DNA from: Sulfurovum sp. XGS-02
GTDB taxonomy: Bacteria; Campylobacterota; Campylobacteria; Campylobacterales; Sulfurovaceae
DNA: 64,000 nt
Direction of reading: 5' to 3'
NCBI RefSeq assembly: GCF_023213175.1
Contig: NZ_CP093312.1
Location: 1,426,001-1,490,000, forward strand
The position numbers and the translations under genes are program-made. The notes beneath the pieces were generated by a model. It was not told the DNA's origin and searched no databases. It saw only the letters and a program-made list of their open reading frames with translations. Of this stretch, positions 28,550 through 38,774 are shown piece by piece; the stretch's first letter is position 1, and each line of letters starts with the position of its first letter.

Positions 28550-29686
28550 ATGAACAATATATACGATACTTTACCATCTCCTTGTTGGCTCTTGGAAGAA
28601 GAGAAACTGCTTAAAAACCTTGAGGTGATCTCACAGATCAAAGAACAGAGCGGCGCGAAAGTACTGCTTGCTCTCAAAGGGTATGCATTGTGGAAAAGTT
28701 TTCCACTCATTAAACCTTATCTTGACGGATGCTGTGCCAGCGGACTGCATGAAGCCAAGCTTGCGGATGAAACATTCTCCAAAGAGGTACATACCTACTC
28801 TCCTGCCTTTAAGGAAGAGGAGATCGATGAGATAGCCAAGATATCACACCACCTGGCCTTTAATTCCCCTGCCCAGTTCCGCCGGTTTGCTTCGCAGGCG
28901 AAGAAGATCAATCCGAAACTCTCATTGGGACTGCGTGTCAATCCGGAATATTCAGAGTCACCCAAAGAGATATACAATCCTTGCGGACTCTACTCCAGAC
29001 TCGGAACAACCGTGCAGAATATGGATGATGCCATTTTAGACGATTGTGATGGTTTGCATTTTCATGCACTGTGTGAGCAAGGGAGTGATGCCCTTGAAAA
29101 CGTACTCAAAAACTTTGAAGAGAAGTTTGCTGCCTATATACCGAAAATGAAATGGATAAACTTTGGCGGAGGACATCATATCACACGTGAAGGGTATGAT
29201 ACACAGAAGCTTATCGCGCTTATCAAGGATTTTAAAAAGAGATATGAGGTAGAGGTCTATCTTGAACCCGGTGAAGCCATAGGATGGCAGACCGGGCCAC
29301 TGATCACCACGGTACTGGATATCGTACACAACGGTATGGATATCGCGATCCTGGACTCTTCCGCCGAAGCACACATGCCTGACACGATCATCATGCCTTA
29401 CCGTGCTGATGTACGTGATTCAGGAGAAGCTGGAGAAAAGGCACACACCTATCGTCTGGCAGGAAATACCTGTCTGGCTGGAGATATTATGGGAGACTAC
29501 AGCTTTGATGCACCGCTTAAGATAGGAGAGAAAGTCATCTTTGAAGACCAAATGCACTATACCATGGTCAAAGCCACGACCTTTAACGGGGTGAAGCTTC
29601 CCTCTATTGCCATTCAAAAACTCGATGGCACGATAGAAGTAGTACGTAACTTCGGATATGAGGATTTTAAACAGAGACTTTCTTAG
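28550..29686 (+). CDS. nspC: Carboxynorspermidine/carboxyspermidine decarboxylase
   Basis: PLP-dependent decarboxylase of the alanine-racemase fold that makes norspermidine or spermidine, the route used by Campylobacter and Vibrio. The PLP lysine lies in VLLALKGYALW near residue 44; HALCEQ near residue 165, NFGGGHHITREGYD near residue 205, and EPGEAIGWQTG near residue 243 form the cofactor and substrate site. Length (378 aa) is typical. The partner dehydrogenase gene is not adjacent. Start is the ATG directly after a -10 box. It converges with tamB, ten bases apart. Confidence 0.95.
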   Translation: MNNIYDTLPSPCWLLEEEKLLKNLEVISQIKEQSGAKVLLALKGYALWKSFPLIKPYLDGCCASGLHEAKLADETFSKEVHTYSPAFKEEEIDEIAKISHHLAFNSPAQFRRFASQAKKINPKLSLGLRVNPEYSESPKEIYNPCGLYSRLGTTVQNMDDAILDDCDGLHFHALCEQGSDALENVLKNFEEKFAAYIPKMKWINFGGGHHITREGYDTQKLIALIKDFKKRYEVEVYLEPGEAIGWQTGPLITTVLDIVHNGMDIAILDSSAEAHMPDTIIMPYRADVRDSGEAGEKAHTYRLAGNTCLAGDIMGDYSFDAPLKIGEKVIFEDQMHYTMVKATTFNGVKLPSIAIQKLDGTIEVVRNFGYEDFKQRLS

Positions 29687-29696
29687 ACCAAGAGGT

Positions 29697-32600
29697 TTAA
29701 AAATCCCTTTTATAGAGTATATCATAGGATTGTGACTCTTCACTTACACCTATCACACTCTCCGTACGTTTCCCGTGTTCATATTTGAGTTTTACACTGG
29801 AGACCTCATCATTGACATAGATGATCGTGATCTTATTGGTCAACTTTTTACCTACCTCTATACTTTTGCCCTCACCCAGCACAAGATGGTCCAGCTGCAC
29901 GCCCAGGTCTGAAAGGGCTGACTTTGCCATAGCACCTCCCATCATTTTCATCATATCTTCACCGCTGTTCGTACCGGCACCAGCCTCTGAATCAAATAAA
30001 ATGATCGACAATATCTGTTCTTTGGTCAGTGAAGGTTTGGAAGTGAAATGGATATTGGGCATATCGGCTGAACCGGTGATCCTGATAGTGATCAGATGAT
30101 TCAGAGATTGATAGGTTACACTTGCTTCAAGCAGAGGTTTGTTTGGATTGCCCGTAAAGTGCACATAACTCTTATCCAAAATAAACTTCTTACCCTCGAA
30201 AGTATAGCTTCCGCCTTTCAGTATCTCTACTGAACCCAAGAGCATTAACTCTGACTCTTCTGCCTTATAGAGACTCAGATCCACAGCAGCTTTAATATCT
30301 ACATTGCCTTTTTTATAGATAAGAGGTTTTTTTGTCTTTATCTGTACGGAAGTACTGAGTCCATCCATAAATGGACTTGTTTTTTTCTCTTTAATATCTT
30401 GAACGATGATGATATCACTGTCAGAAGCATAGGTCTTTTGGCCCAGGTCATAGTGTATATGGCCACCTAAAAGAGTGATCTCTCCATTGACCGATGTTTT
30501 GTTCCCATCCAGCACTGTCTTAATATCTATATCACTCTCCAGATCGACGATCTCATGTACGATATGTAAGATATCTGCTTCCGCTTCGATCGTCCCTTTT
30601 CTGGCTTTTAGATCATATGTGCCCACCACCTTCAGTTCATCATTCAGCCAAATAGGTTCCATAGTTACATTTTGATCGTTCAAAAATATCGTTGAGGGTT
30701 TTGTAGAATAAAGTTTTTGCCCCCCATATGTCAAAGCATAACGGTTCAATACAATTTTTTCATCCTGCAGGTTCACTGCCAGATCTATATCATTGACGAT
30801 ATGTTCTGTTTTATGGTCTGGTTGGTAGCTGATCTGCGGTGATCTCAGTGCAATATCGATAGTTTTCATCTCACTCAGTATTACAGATAGCTCTCCACTC
30901 CCTTTGAGTACAGGTATATCCCCAAGCGTATAGACACGTTCAACACTCTCTATCAACGCATTGAGAGAAGTGATCTTGGTCTCTACTGTTATTTTTTCTT
31001 GAGGCATACCGTTCACACTAGCATGTAAACCGCCTAATGTAACTGTTCCTTCTACGTGAGTGCTGTTCATATCATACACTGCATTCGCTTTCACACTGCC
31101 TGCTGTAACGACAGTCTCTACACGCTTTCCTAAAAGTTCGATATCACTTTTGACAGGATCCAGATGATCCCACTTTACAGATCTGTTGTACGTACGCAAG
31201 AGTGACTCTTTGGGTATGTGTGTCACGGTTTTTACCTGCAATCTCTCTTTAAAACTTATGTTCGCATCGATATTCACCATATTGGAATCTATTTTCGCAT
31301 AGGCCATCAGCGAACTGTTATTTTCAAAACTGATAGGTGCATCTATCACTATATTGGCTTTTGTTTGGTTCAGTTCTGAAGGAAGCGCTATAAATTCATT
31401 AAGCAGCAATGGTTGCTTGTTCTCTAAATGTAATGTAGCCTTTTTGAAATCAGGGGAGATAAATGTGCCTTGTAGATTGTCTGCTTCTATCTCTGTTTTA
31501 ATGCTCTGTCCATCACCTTTGTATCTGACTCTTAAGTGATGAAGCGGTTTAACAAATTTTTGATCTATCCCCGTGAATTGATCAGCCTGTATCTCTCCGC
31601 TGTAACTGATCTGCTTATCCATCGTAAAAAAGTTGGTCACCAGAACATCTTTTGCATACGGTGTTGTGAGCACTAGATCACTCTTGGACTGCAGAGTGTT
31701 TTTTTCGATATCATAGCTTGCATGTACATGTAAATGATTGATATCAAGATTAAAATCATTGATGCCGGCCTTTAGGACCTGTTCCATCTTTATTTTCAGA
31801 TCAGAACTTACCATAGATCGTGAGACATTGAGATCAACAAAAATATCCCCCACCGCTTCTCTTCTTATAGGCAGGTCATAGAGTTTAAAGAGTGCCTTTT
31901 TAGGTTTAAAATCCACTTTTCCGATGAGTTTATTGTTCTTCACTTTCGTCTTATAATAGATATCACTGAGATTTGTACTGCTATGCACATTCAGGTCAGC
32001 CTTTTGAAGTAGAAGTTTTTCAACATCAAAAACAGCATCCCTTCCGCTTACATTGAACGCTTTCGAATCTACAGGGCCATAGACAAAAGGAAGTGTATTG
32101 ATCTTTACTTTGTCTAAATGTACCCATTTGGGCATCCATGGGATCACCGGTCTGTCTTTACCGGTATTCTCTTCCTGTGTAACTACAACATCACTTTTAT
32201 TACTTTCATTACTGTCCGGAACAAAAAGTGCTTGCAGTGCAAGCGTGTCAACCTCTTTTATGGTCAATTCTCTTACATGAAGATCTCCATCTTTCAAACC
32301 TGCCTTCAAAGTGATCTTTGTCACATTAGAGTCCACCTGCAGAGCCAATGCACGTACATCCATACTATCACTGCTATACAGTACATCCTTTACATCCAAT
32401 ATCACATTTGAGATACCTATCCCCTGTTCAGAAAAAGGTTCAAGACTCAGTGAAGCATGGTGCACACTTATGTCTATTCCCAAAGATTCAGCAGTACTGT
32501 TTTCATTGCTTTGATTATTTTCTGCAGATGAGAGAGAAGCGATCAGTGTTTTGATCGTATCCACATTGGCTTTTTCTATCTGAAGCGTATTCACAATGAT

Positions 32601-32888
32601 CGTCTTCTTAAAGAGTCCGGCAGGGTTCCATTTCAGCGTCAGATGTTTAGCCAGCGGATCTCTATTATATGCCAGATCCTCTATCTTCACTCCCGTCAAT
32701 ACATTTCCATGGATACGGCTGTAAGAGATGTTGTAATCAGGAGCAAAGGTATCGGCCACTTTCCTGACAACAAACGCTGAATTGACGATAAAATAAAGAG
32801 CGAGTCCCATCACTATAGCAGTTATGAGTAGATAGATAATGATCTTTCTCATCCATAACAACGGTCTGTAAAGTGATGAATACTTCAA
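29697..32888 (-). CDS. tamB: TamB-like translocation and assembly module protein
   Basis: A 1063-residue periplasm-spanning protein with one N-terminal membrane anchor (about residues 14-35), then a long run of beta-strands with low complexity, as in bridge-like TamB/AsmA proteins. The C-terminal TamB domain is recognisable from GSYTFEGKKFILDKSYVHFTG (split here by position about 945), followed by SKPSLTKEQILSIILF and the end region near residue 1020. It is encoded four bases overlapping with the TamA-like gene, the normal arrangement for the pair. Likely role: lipid transport or outer-membrane protein assembly. Confidence 0.93.
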   Translation of the reverse strand: MKYSSLYRPLLWMRKIIIYLLITAIVMGLALYFIVNSAFVVRKVADTFAPDYNISYSRIHGNVLTGVKIEDLAYNRDPLAKHLTLKWNPAGLFKKTIIVNTLQIEKANVDTIKTLIASLSSAENNQSNENSTAESLGIDISVHHASLSLEPFSEQGIGISNVILDVKDVLYSSDSMDVRALALQVDSNVTKITLKAGLKDGDLHVRELTIKEVDTLALQALFVPDSNESNKSDVVVTQEENTGKDRPVIPWMPKWVHLDKVKINTLPFVYGPVDSKAFNVSGRDAVFDVEKLLLQKADLNVHSSTNLSDIYYKTKVKNNKLIGKVDFKPKKALFKLYDLPIRREAVGDIFVDLNVSRSMVSSDLKIKMEQVLKAGINDFNLDINHLHVHASYDIEKNTLQSKSDLVLTTPYAKDVLVTNFFTMDKQISYSGEIQADQFTGIDQKFVKPLHHLRVRYKGDGQSIKTEIEADNLQGTFISPDFKKATLHLENKQPLLLNEFIALPSELNQTKANIVIDAPISFENNSSLMAYAKIDSNMVNIDANISFKERLQVKTVTHIPKESLLRTYNRSVKWDHLDPVKSDIELLGKRVETVVTAGSVKANAVYDMNSTHVEGTVTLGGLHASVNGMPQEKITVETKITSLNALIESVERVYTLGDIPVLKGSGELSVILSEMKTIDIALRSPQISYQPDHKTEHIVNDIDLAVNLQDEKIVLNRYALTYGGQKLYSTKPSTIFLNDQNVTMEPIWLNDELKVVGTYDLKARKGTIEAEADILHIVHEIVDLESDIDIKTVLDGNKTSVNGEITLLGGHIHYDLGQKTYASDSDIIIVQDIKEKKTSPFMDGLSTSVQIKTKKPLIYKKGNVDIKAAVDLSLYKAEESELMLLGSVEILKGGSYTFEGKKFILDKSYVHFTGNPNKPLLEASVTYQSLNHLITIRITGSADMPNIHFTSKPSLTKEQILSIILFDSEAGAGTNSGEDMMKMMGGAMAKSALSDLGVQLDHLVLGEGKSIEVGKKLTNKITIIYVNDEVSSVKLKYEHGKRTESVIGVSEESQSYDILYKRDF

Positions 32889-34642
32889 AATGATTGTCCT
32901 ATTTGAAATGAGATACCATACTGTGAGAAATCATTGACATTGAAACCTACATCCAGTTTAAAGGGGCCTATAGGTGTCATATACCTGGCCCCTACACCTA
33001 CAGCTGAAATGATCTCTCCTTTAAAATTATAACTTTCATCCGTCAGCATAGTATTGTCCGTAAAAATGGCACCATACACATCGCCCCAAACCGGGTAATC
33101 CGCTTCCAAAGAGAGATTAGCCATGCTTGAAGCCCCATAGATACTGTCTTCTGTAGGAGAGAGGATCACTCCCAGTTCTCTAAATCCATATGCACGGTTT
33201 GAGTATGCTCCTCCGCCAAAAAAATACTTCGATTCAGGCAAGCCGTTCTGCGTTGAAACATCCACTATCCCCACCTTTCCTACAGCAGCAAGTGTAAGGT
33301 CAGAGAATGTATGGATGATCCTGCCTTCAAATAAGGTCTTCAAATAGACACTGGCTTCCTCATCATAGGAGAGGCCGAATTCAGCGTAAGCAGAGAGGTA
33401 ATATCCATATTTTGGGTTGAGTTTGGAATCTCTGGCATCGTAAAGAAAATCCACATAAGGATATAAAAGTGGGAAATTACCCTCAGTGACAGCTTGTGAT
33501 AACTCAGTACCAGGAGCAAGATTTAATTCGGTGATAATAATATCTTCCAATGCAACACCTGCTCTCAATGTTACCCTTCCCTCTTCATGCTCCAGATATG
33601 CTCTGACAAATGTTTTCTCTTCTTTGAATCCATCGAACTCCAGGTTTGAGTATCCCAACCTTCCACCCAGATCAGTATTGTAACCAAGGATATCCATAAG
33701 TGCCGGCTTAAAATACGTGACCATAACCAATTGCTCTCTTTGTGACAGGGAAGTTTTGAAACTTAAGCGCTGCGCATCTCCTAGAAAGTTGTGTTTGGTG
33801 ATCTCACCAAGCACACGCATTCCTACATAGGTATCATAGCCTGCACCTGCTTCCAAATGGTAGGGTTTTTCCATCTCTGTAAAGGTGATATCTACTGGTA
33901 CAACATTGTAGAACTTTCTATCTACATTGATAAGTACACTGTCAAAGGCATCCAGTCCATAGAGTCTATTGGATGTATCCTGTATGCGATCCGTACTGTA
34001 CCGCTCACCCTCTTTGGCTTTGATGCGTGACCTGATGACATCCTCATCTATGGTCTCCAACCCTGAAGTAGTCAACTTTCCAAACGTACATATGCCGCCT
34101 TTGCGTAGTATGTAACGCAGATCAACGGTATGCAGATCCAGGTCTACATAGGCTTTCGTGTCCAGGTCATAACTGCAATACCCCTCTTTGAGTAACTGTG
34201 CGATGATCTTACTTTTGATTTCTATAAAGGTTTCAGCTCTAAAGATATCACCCTTTTTCATGGTGACCAGCGAAGAGATATTATAGTCACAGGAGAGATT
34301 GATATCTCTCACCCTTACAGGTTCATTTTCACTGATGGTCACAAAGATGGTCGTGTTGGTCTCTTGAATGGTAAAATTGGCATCATAAAACCCTTCTGAT
34401 TCATAAAAGCTTTTGAGTGAGGGTCTTAAAGAGGGAATCAGTTTATCTTTTATACGAGGGGTATCATCTTTCCAAAATTGGAAAAAACCTGGTGTTGTCA
34501 CACCCAAGGCATCTTGCAGATCGGATTCCTCGAAATGTTGTTGTCCGGTAAGATGTATCTCATGGGTAGGCAATTTGATCTCATCAGCACCAAGTAAAGT
34601 GAACATGCATATCATCATAAAGACTATACATTTATGCAGCAT
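32885..34642 (-). CDS. tamA: TamA/Omp85-family outer membrane protein
   Basis: A 585-residue outer-membrane protein with a signal peptide (residues 1-19), about three POTRA domains (residues 25-270, including EGFYDANFTIQETNTTIFVTI) and a C-terminal 16-strand barrel ending in Phe. FFGGGAYSNRAYGFRELG is the Omp85-type conserved loop motif, and YMTPIGPFKLDVGF is the last-strand region. Encoded directly before tamB with a four-base overlap, so the two are translationally coupled. BamA proper would be longer with five POTRA domains. Confidence 0.93.
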   Translation of the reverse strand: MLHKCIVFMMICMFTLLGADEIKLPTHEIHLTGQQHFEESDLQDALGVTTPGFFQFWKDDTPRIKDKLIPSLRPSLKSFYESEGFYDANFTIQETNTTIFVTISENEPVRVRDINLSCDYNISSLVTMKKGDIFRAETFIEIKSKIIAQLLKEGYCSYDLDTKAYVDLDLHTVDLRYILRKGGICTFGKLTTSGLETIDEDVIRSRIKAKEGERYSTDRIQDTSNRLYGLDAFDSVLINVDRKFYNVVPVDITFTEMEKPYHLEAGAGYDTYVGMRVLGEITKHNFLGDAQRLSFKTSLSQREQLVMVTYFKPALMDILGYNTDLGGRLGYSNLEFDGFKEEKTFVRAYLEHEEGRVTLRAGVALEDIIITELNLAPGTELSQAVTEGNFPLLYPYVDFLYDARDSKLNPKYGYYLSAYAEFGLSYDEEASVYLKTLFEGRIIHTFSDLTLAAVGKVGIVDVSTQNGLPESKYFFGGGAYSNRAYGFRELGVILSPTEDSIYGASSMANLSLEADYPVWGDVYGAIFTDNTMLTDESYNFKGEIISAVGVGARYMTPIGPFKLDVGFNVNDFSQYGISFQIGQSF

Positions 34643-34678
34643 ATTTTCTCCTACTGATATACTATATCCAACTTCTCT

Positions 34679-35566
34679 TTAATCCAATAAATCTTTCACA
34701 CTCTCCAAAGGATCTTTCCCCTCTTCTATCATGGCATAGACCTCTGCTGCGATAGGAAGATAGATCTCTTTCTCTTTTGCTATTTTATAGATGGCTTTAG
34801 CGGTCGGGACACCCTCTGCTACTTCACCCAGCTCTTCAAGAATCTCATCCATACGCTTACCTTTGGCAATGCCAATTCCCACACGGTAGTTGCGCGAGAG
34901 AGTAGAACTTGCCGTAAGGAAAAGGTCGCCTGCTCCGCCCAGAGAGAGAAATGTTTCTATTCTTGCACCAAAAGCTTCCCCAAAACGTGTCATTTCCACT
35001 AAACCTCTGGAGATCAGTGCTGCCCTAGCGTTATTTCCCAATCCTAAGCCATCACAGACACCACCCGCAATGGCAATAACATTTTTATAGGCACCCGAGA
35101 TCTCTGCACCTATGACATCATCATCCACATATCCTTTAATGAAATCTGGCAAAGCATCTGCGTAGGTTTGTGCCAGTTTTGCATTTGTAGAACTAATCTT
35201 CAGTGCTGTAGGAAGTGACTGTTGTACTTCTGCTGCGAAGGAGGGACCGGAAATGAAGGCCAGTCTGTCCACAGAGACGAACTCGCCATAGACTTCATTC
35301 AAAAATGCACCTGTGCTTGTCTCTATCCCTTTGGCAGCAACAAGTATCTTCTGTCCATGATCCACAAAATTCTCTTCCATCCAACCACGAACAAACTGTG
35401 CAGGAATCGCTATTACAAGATATTCGCACTTTAACGCTTCACTCATAGGCACAAAATTCTCTATATTCTTTGTATGCCTGGATGAGATCACCACGTCATT
35501 CTTCTGACTATAGGCATGATATAGGGCTTGTCCCCATTTTCCTGCACCTATAATTGCTATTTTCAT
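34679..35566 (-). CDS. gpsA: Glycerol-3-phosphate dehydrogenase [NAD(P)+]
   Basis: Reduces dihydroxyacetone phosphate to glycerol-3-phosphate for phospholipid synthesis. The dinucleotide-binding loop GAGKWGQAL is at residues 7-15, FISGPSFAAEV near residue 104, the catalytic lysine in GAYKNVIAIAGGVCDGLGLGNN near residue 160, and LGGAGDLFLTASSTLSRNYRVG near residue 210. Length (295 aa) is a little short of 330 but complete. It overlaps the end of the channel gene by four bases and is followed by the tamA-tamB pair. Confidence 0.96.
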   Translation of the reverse strand: MKIAIIGAGKWGQALYHAYSQKNDVVISSRHTKNIENFVPMSEALKCEYLVIAIPAQFVRGWMEENFVDHGQKILVAAKGIETSTGAFLNEVYGEFVSVDRLAFISGPSFAAEVQQSLPTALKISSTNAKLAQTYADALPDFIKGYVDDDVIGAEISGAYKNVIAIAGGVCDGLGLGNNARAALISRGLVEMTRFGEAFGARIETFLSLGGAGDLFLTASSTLSRNYRVGIGIAKGKRMDEILEELGEVAEGVPTAKAIYKIAKEKEIYLPIAAEVYAMIEEGKDPLESVKDLLD

Positions 35567-37203
35567 TTCTGTACCCTTTTTACATTATTTTCGATCATTT
35601 CTACAAACTGTGAGGCACTTTCATCATACATATCAAAGATCTTGCTCACCCCTGCCAAAAGCAGTTTTCTATTGTCTTCTTTCGTATCAGAGAGTGCCAC
35701 GATTTCATCCGTAAATCCATTGGACCGAAGCGTAATACTGTAGTAGACATTCAACGCTTCATCATTCATTGCACACACTGCGATCCCATCCTTTATATCC
35801 GGCGTTTCACTGCTTTTTTGATCGATGAAGATGACGTTGGTAAAACCGTCATCTTTGGCTGCTTCATAACTCTCATTCCCTATCTCATAGATCGTGACTT
35901 CTATCCCCTCTTCTTTAAGCATTTTACAGATATGGTCACTCTTATGGGTATAACCGAAAAAGGAGATACTTTTCTTCTCCTCTTCACTGTGCTTCTTCAA
36001 ATAATGAAAAGCTCTTGTATCTATCACATCATAAGGTTCAACCAAACCATCTACTTTTGTCGCTTCATACTGTCGCTGTAACTCTACTTGGTTCATACGT
36101 GCATAGACGACAGAGTTTGCCTCTATACTTTTTGCATTGAGTATAAAGTAGATATTATTGATATCAGAACTGCTTAACGTCAGCATCGCGACGATATTTC
36201 CTCTTTCATACAATGTTTTCACCATCTTTGCACTGGAACCATCTGCATGTATCACTTGATAGCCATCCTGTTGTGCTTTATTCGCTTTGTCTTCATCATC
36301 TTCTATGATCACTGGTTCATATATTTTCTGTATTTTGAGTTTCTTTGCGATTGTTGTTCCCAAATGTCCATATCCATTGATAATGACAACATTATGCATC
36401 TTATGTACATGATTGATACTGTCCTGGTTACGCAGTTCACTAAATCTTTCAGAAAAAGCAGACACCATCACAGACGTCACAAAAGAGATCATAGCGATAC
36501 CAAAAACAATACCGAACATAGAGACCACTTTACCCAATTCCGTCACAGGTGCGATATCACCATACCCCACGGTAGAGATGGTCACTAAAGCCCAATATAT
36601 AGCATCTAGATAAGAATCCAACGCTTGATTGATACCAAATTCAAGCAGATAAAAGATGGAACCAAAAGTAAAAGTAACGCCCAAAAGCATATAGCCCAAA
36701 AAAACAAATTCAAAACGTTTTTTAAGCAATGCATTAAAAAGGCTTGATGCCCCATGCATGTAATGATAGAGTTTTAAGAGTCGCAAGATCCTGAATTTCG
36801 GGAAGATCGCTATAAGATCGATCAGTGCCGGGAGGGAGACCATATAGCGTAATTTGGATCTTAAAACCACCCAGTACTTCTCAGAACTGCTGGAGTCAGA
36901 AGATGATGAGACCAGATACTTATGGATATCATGGCTGATCCACAATCTCAGCAGATACTCCACAGCAAAGATAGCTGTCACAAAATAGAGATCGAACTCG
37001 ACAAGCCACTCAGGGATCTTATCTGTTTTACTCAAAATGAGTATCGCAATAGATAGCACAATAAGCATGATCATAAATGCATCAAAGTACTTTTTATAGG
37101 GGTAGTTTATATCTTCAAGTAGTGAACGAAAAAAAGATTTTATCTTTTGATAGCGTACAGAACTGTCTATCTTATGTGAGAGTTTAACGATGAAATCATG
37201 CAT
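35563..37203 (-). CDS. Voltage-gated-type potassium channel with RCK/TrkA-N domains
   Basis: A 546-residue channel. The first 270 residues contain six membrane segments with an S4-like charged helix (RFRILRLLKLYHYM) and the selectivity filter TVGYGD in ALVTISTVGYGDIAPVTELGK. Two cytoplasmic RCK/TrkA-N domains follow: the first begins VVIINGYGHLGTTIAKKL near residue 278, the second near residue 420 (KSISFFGYTHKSDHICKML). This plan matches Kch/KvAP-type channels gated by intracellular ligands. GGGAGG precedes the ATG. Ligand unknown. Confidence 0.92.
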   Translation of the reverse strand: MHDFIVKLSHKIDSSVRYQKIKSFFRSLLEDINYPYKKYFDAFMIMLIVLSIAILILSKTDKIPEWLVEFDLYFVTAIFAVEYLLRLWISHDIHKYLVSSSSDSSSSEKYWVVLRSKLRYMVSLPALIDLIAIFPKFRILRLLKLYHYMHGASSLFNALLKKRFEFVFLGYMLLGVTFTFGSIFYLLEFGINQALDSYLDAIYWALVTISTVGYGDIAPVTELGKVVSMFGIVFGIAMISFVTSVMVSAFSERFSELRNQDSINHVHKMHNVVIINGYGHLGTTIAKKLKIQKIYEPVIIEDDEDKANKAQQDGYQVIHADGSSAKMVKTLYERGNIVAMLTLSSSDINNIYFILNAKSIEANSVVYARMNQVELQRQYEATKVDGLVEPYDVIDTRAFHYLKKHSEEEKKSISFFGYTHKSDHICKMLKEEGIEVTIYEIGNESYEAAKDDGFTNVIFIDQKSSETPDIKDGIAVCAMNDEALNVYYSITLRSNGFTDEIVALSDTKEDNRKLLLAGVSKIFDMYDESASQFVEMIENNVKRVQK

Positions 37204-37262
37204 ATGTTCCTACCTCCCAAAATGTACATCCCATGGTGAAGTACCATGGATGCTTCATATTT

Positions 37263-38693
37263 CTATCCCAGTCTTTGTTTCAGTAACTCATTGACCTTAG
37301 CTGGATTTGCAGTTCCCTTGCTGGCTTTCATCGTTTGTCCAACAAAGAAACCAAAGAGTTTCTCTTTACCACCTTTATACTCCTCAACCTTTTCCGGGTT
37401 GGCAGCCAGTATCTCATCGATAATGGCCAAAATAGCACTATCATCACTGACCTGCGCAAGTCCTAGTTCATCGATCAATCCATCGATATCACGGCTCTCA
37501 CTCTCCATCATATGATCAAGGATCTCTTTCGCACCTTTACCAGAGATAGTCTTATCTGTGATCTTGGAGACCAAGGTACCCAGTGTTTTGGCATCCACAG
37601 GCGAATCTTCTATAGAGTGTCCCGCTTTGTTCAGACGTCCAAGCAATTCAGAGGTCAACCAGGTCACGGCTGTTTTAGCCACAGCACCGTTCTCCAGCAT
37701 CTCTTCAAAGTAGGTTGCCAACTCTTTATCTGCTGTGATCACATGGGCATCATAAGGCTTGAGACCAAGCTCTTCCATATACCGTTTTGCTTTCGCATCA
37801 GGAAGTTCCGGCATGATCTTTGCTTCAGCGATCATCTCATCCGTCACGATAAGCGGACGGAGGTCCGGGTCCGGGAAGTAGCGGTAATCCGCAGCTTCTT
37901 CTTTTCCTCTCATTGACTTCGTTACGCCTTCATCTACATTCCAAAGACGCGTTTCCTGGTAGACTTCCTGCTCATACACACCATCTTCATACGCTTCGGT
38001 CTGTCTTTGTACCTCATAGGCGATCGCAGCAGCCACGAATTTGAACGAGTTGATGTTCTTGATCTCTACCCTTGTACCAAATGTTTCCTGCCCTTTAGGA
38101 CGGATAGAAACATTCACATCACATCTGAATGATCCTTCTTGCATGTTTGCATCAGAAATATCAAGATAGCGTACTGTAGAGTGGAGCTTCTTCAAATAGG
38201 CGACCGCTTCATCAGCACTTCTCATATCTGGTTGAGATACGATCTCAAGCAGTGGTGTTCCTGCACGGTTCAAATCCACTTTGGAGTGATTACCTTCATG
38301 CATGTTCTTCCCGGCATCTGCCTCAAGGTGCGCTTGGGTCATACCGATACGTTTTTGCGTACCGTCTTCCAGGTCTATAAAGAGCTCACCATTTTGCACG
38401 ATCGCTTTTGATAACTGTGTGATCTGATATGCTGACGGACTGTCCGGATAAAAATAGGATTTTCTATCGAAAACAGAATCATGGTTGACGTTGGCATTGA
38501 TGGCATACCCAAATCTCATCGCTTTGATCGCAGCTTCTTTATTGACCACGGGCAAAGCACCCGGTAGTGCTAAACAGGTAGGACAGGTATTGGTGTTTTG
38601 ATGCTCTGCAAAAGAGGTGGGACAAGAGCAGAAAAGTTTTGTTTTAGTGTTAAGTTGTACATGCACTTCAAGACCGATGACGGTTTCAAACAT
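37263..38693 (-). CDS. gatB: Aspartyl/glutamyl-tRNA amidotransferase subunit B
   Basis: Kinase/amidotransferase subunit that converts Glu-tRNA-Gln and Asp-tRNA-Asn to the amidated forms with GatA and GatC. The N-terminal catalytic cradle is typical: [36 protein letters not shown] with its zinc-type cysteines, and [14 protein letters not shown] near residue 85; [12 protein letters not shown] near residue 186. The C-terminal helical/YqeY-like tail is complete (476 aa). AAGGATC precedes the ATG. It stands alone, without gatA or gatC beside it. Confidence 0.97.
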   Translation of the reverse strand: MFETVIGLEVHVQLNTKTKLFCSCPTSFAEHQNTNTCPTCLALPGALPVVNKEAAIKAMRFGYAINANVNHDSVFDRKSYFYPDSPSAYQITQLSKAIVQNGELFIDLEDGTQKRIGMTQAHLEADAGKNMHEGNHSKVDLNRAGTPLLEIVSQPDMRSADEAVAYLKKLHSTVRYLDISDANMQEGSFRCDVNVSIRPKGQETFGTRVEIKNINSFKFVAAAIAYEVQRQTEAYEDGVYEQEVYQETRLWNVDEGVTKSMRGKEEAADYRYFPDPDLRPLIVTDEMIAEAKIMPELPDAKAKRYMEELGLKPYDAHVITADKELATYFEEMLENGAVAKTAVTWLTSELLGRLNKAGHSIEDSPVDAKTLGTLVSKITDKTISGKGAKEILDHMMESESRDIDGLIDELGLAQVSDDSAILAIIDEILAANPEKVEEYKGGKEKLFGFFVGQTMKASKGTANPAKVNELLKQRLG

Positions 38694-38774
38694 AGTAATG
38701 ATCCTTATAAATTTAACGCGTGTTTAATGAGATAGATTATAGCGTTTTGCTTATTTAAGAGAGTTTATTCTCCA

